NCBI GenBank assembly: GCA_946623295.1
Contig: CAMOQY010000082.1
Location: 1-6,612, forward strand
Direction: 5' to 3'
Length of the DNA stretch: 6,612 bases
Origin: an uncultured Lachnospiraceae bacterium
GTDB taxonomy: Bacteria > Bacillota > Clostridia > Lachnospirales > Lachnospiraceae
In this document: piece by piece, positions 5,387-6,612 of the stretch
How positions within the stretch are numbered: position 1 is the stretch's first letter
Layout of the letters: every line of letters starts with the position of its first letter
The notes under the pieces: generated by a model
Databases searched by the model: none
The model's input: the letters and a program-made list of their open reading frames with translations, nothing else
Told to the model about the DNA's origin: nothing
Position numbers and translations under genes: made by a program

Positions 5387-6520
5387 TTATGAAATGATAC
5401 ACGGCAGGCCGTGTTCCTCCAGCTGGATATCGAGCTCGATCATATCGTAGATCTCATTCTCGATAAAATACGAAAAGATGATATCCGTTTTGTCGCACGG
5501 GGACAGGGCGTATCCGGCCCTTGCCAGCAGGTCCCTAGATTCATCCAGGTTCAGCTTTGCACCCACGCAAAGACAGAGGGCGGTCAGCTTCTGGGGATGA
5601 TAATCCGCGTCGTTCTTTATCTTGGAAAAGACCTTTTTATCGACGATGGCTCTCTTGTAAACGTCGGCGTTTTCGAGGTTCTTTTCCCGGATCAGGTACA
5701 TCAGATACTGTGAAAAGGTGTCGGATAAATGCTTTATCCGCTCCTCAAGGCGGCTCTCGTGTTCCTCCTCGCTGCCGAAAAACGACAGCTCATCCCCGTA
5801 CATATCGGGCTCCGCAGCCGACGACGAGAGCACCGTCGCTGACCCGTCGCAGAAATCAGACGGTTCATTAAAGGCGGCCTCTCTTGCGTGCAGACTCCTT
5901 TTTGCAGCCCGCCCCAACGGGGAAGCCGCGGCTGCCTGCGGGCGGGAGCCCGGAAGCGCAGCTCCGTATTCGGCCCTGTATCTTTCCTCGACGTAGTTCT
6001 GGCCGATATACTCCTCGAGCTCCGGATATATCCTCTTCCCCAGAGCATTCGATCTGTCATCAAAAACGACCAGATAGATATCCATCTCGTTGTTCAGAAG
6101 AAATGCGTTGATCTCATCGACCGCGATACGCATCCCCTCCTCTTTGGGGTAGCCGAAGCTGCCGGCAGCGATCAGCGGAAACGAAATAGAACGCACCGAA
6201 TTGTCCTTTGCAAGCTGCAGGCTCTTTCTGTAACAGGAGCGGAGCTTTTCTTCCTCCCCGTTGCCGCCGCCCGTATAAAGCGGGCTCACCGCATGGATGA
6301 TATACTTCGCCCGGAGCCCGAAGCCCGGAGTGATAAAAGCGTCGCCTTCAGGCACAGATCCGATCTTCTCTTTTCTGTATGCCAGAAGCTCGTCATATCC
6401 TGCCGCTTCATAGACAGCTCTGTCGCAGCCGCTGCCTACCGCGGCCTGACTGTTCGCCGTATTGACGATCGCTTCCGTATTCATTTTTGTGATATCATTT
6501 CTGACGATCCTAAACGGCAT
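5387..6520 (-). CDS. Macro-domain (ADP-ribose-binding) protein with uncharacterised C-terminal helical module
   Basis: 377 residues in three parts. Residues 1 to about 170 are a macro domain: IVNTANSQAAVGSGCDRAVY at 18-37 is the first ligand loop (canonical IVNAANS...GGGVDGAIH), and FPLIAAGSFGYPKEEG at 114-129 is the diphosphate-binding loop. It should bind ADP-ribose or remove ADP-ribose from targets. Residues about 180-255 are a low-complexity Ala/Ser-rich then acidic linker. Residues about 258-377 are a mostly helical module (VYKRAIVDKKVFSKIKND at 287-304, LLARAGYALSPCDKTDIIF at 331-349) that resembles a helix-turn-helix region. From memory this module recurs in other Clostridia proteins, but I know no function for it. 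The start at ATG 6520 has GGAGGTG 5 bases upstream, and 20 bases separate it from the preceding stop. It is not DarG-like: the DarG NPVNCVG-type loop is absent. Cytoplasmic, no signal or membrane segment. Confidence 0.94.
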   Translation of the reverse strand: MPFRIVRNDITKMNTEAIVNTANSQAAVGSGCDRAVYEAAGYDELLAYRKEKIGSVPEGDAFITPGFGLRAKYIIHAVSPLYTGGGNGEEEKLRSCYRKSLQLAKDNSVRSISFPLIAAGSFGYPKEEGMRIAVDEINAFLLNNEMDIYLVVFDDRSNALGKRIYPELEEYIGQNYVEERYRAEYGAALPGSRPQAAAASPLGRAAKRSLHAREAAFNEPSDFCDGSATVLSSSAAEPDMYGDELSFFGSEEEHESRLEERIKHLSDTFSQYLMYLIREKNLENADVYKRAIVDKKVFSKIKNDADYHPQKLTALCLCVGAKLNLDESRDLLARAGYALSPCDKTDIIFSYFIENEIYDMIELDIQLEEHGLPCIIS

Positions 6521-6540
6521 AGATCCACCTCCCCGGTTTA

Positions 6541-6612
6541 TTATTTATTCAGTTCGAGATCATTTTTCTTAATGCAGTTTTTCATAGCTTCGCTGGATTC
6601 CTCATCCCAGAC
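6541..6612 (-). CDS. C-terminal end of an unidentified protein (partial, 5' end beyond window)
   Basis: The only minus-strand frame open to the right edge gives 23 residues beginning VWDEESSEAMKNC and ending in NDLELNK, then two successive in-frame TAA codons (6543-6541 and 6540-6538). The other two minus frames contain stops. The hydrophilic, Lys/Glu-rich tail is typical of a soluble protein end. I do not recognise the family. It stops 20 bases before the macro gene with no terminator between, so it is probably the preceding gene of the same operon. Confidence 0.55.
   Translation of the reverse strand, partial: VWDEESSEAMKNCIKKNDLELNK

Noticed and set aside
5367..5402. A GTG start at 5402 for the MmcQ-MGMT protein
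   Set aside because: It would overlap the macro gene, its nearest SD is badly spaced, and the 12 extra residues do not look like part of the MmcQ domain. ATG 5366 has GGTGAT 9 bases upstream.
5908..5946. Inverted repeat CCCGCCC / GGGCGGG inside the macro gene
   Set aside because: It falls in the codons for the Ala/Pro/Arg-rich linker; GC-rich codons alone explain it, and nothing suggests a terminator or insertion scar.
5387..6612. A DarT-DarG type toxin-antitoxin system, since a macro protein follows another gene in an operon
   Set aside because: The macro loops are of the IVNTANS...GYP type, not DarG-like, and the truncated upstream gene ends in NDLELNK, unlike the aromatic C-terminus I recall for DarT. 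It cannot be fully excluded without the missing sequence.

Overview
The window looks like chromosomal DNA of an anaerobic Firmicute, most likely class Clostridia and probably a Lachnospiraceae-type gut or rumen organism. The basis is strong AGGAGG ribosome binding sites, GC-moderate genes separated by AT-rich gaps with U-tract hairpin terminators, and protein families I associate with that group (a YbhJ-like aconitase, a macro protein with a conserved C-terminal module, an MmcQ-MGMT fusion). The taxonomic call is inference. Every credible gene is on the minus strand, so transcription runs from high to low coordinates.

Layout in transcription order. At 6612-6541 is the last 23 codons of an unidentified gene. 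It is followed at once by a macro-domain (ADP-ribose-binding) protein with an extra C-terminal helical module (6520-5387), and 20 bases later by a fusion of an MmcQ/YjbR domain with an O6-alkylguanine-DNA alkyltransferase (MGMT) fold (5366-4740). These look like one operon ending at a strong terminator (4692-4666). Next, with its own probable promoter, is a single-domain von Willebrand factor A (vWA) protein with a complete metal-binding site (4557-3892). Then come two central-carbon genes, each with its own promoter: an aconitase-family hydratase (3661-1382, terminator 1360-1330) and an ATP-type phosphoenolpyruvate carboxykinase (PEPCK; 1123 to beyond the left edge).

How the parts may work together. 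Aconitase and PEPCK both act near the oxaloacetate/citrate node. Their promoters share the word GTTGACTTT over the -35 box, so co-regulation is possible. The macro and MmcQ-MGMT proteins share an operon and suggest handling of ADP-ribose adducts and alkylated bases, or a related stress response. No toxin or defence effector is visible in the window. Two intergenic regions are compact: the terminator-like hairpin of the upstream gene lies against or inside the promoter of the next gene.

The most interesting points are the MGMT active site, which reads PCFR instead of PCHR; the macro protein with its uncharacterised C-terminal module; and the perfect 10-bp inverted repeat that overlaps the aconitase -35 box. 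No RNA genes, mobile elements, CRISPR arrays or integration scars were seen. No non-coding stretch exceeds 300 bases.
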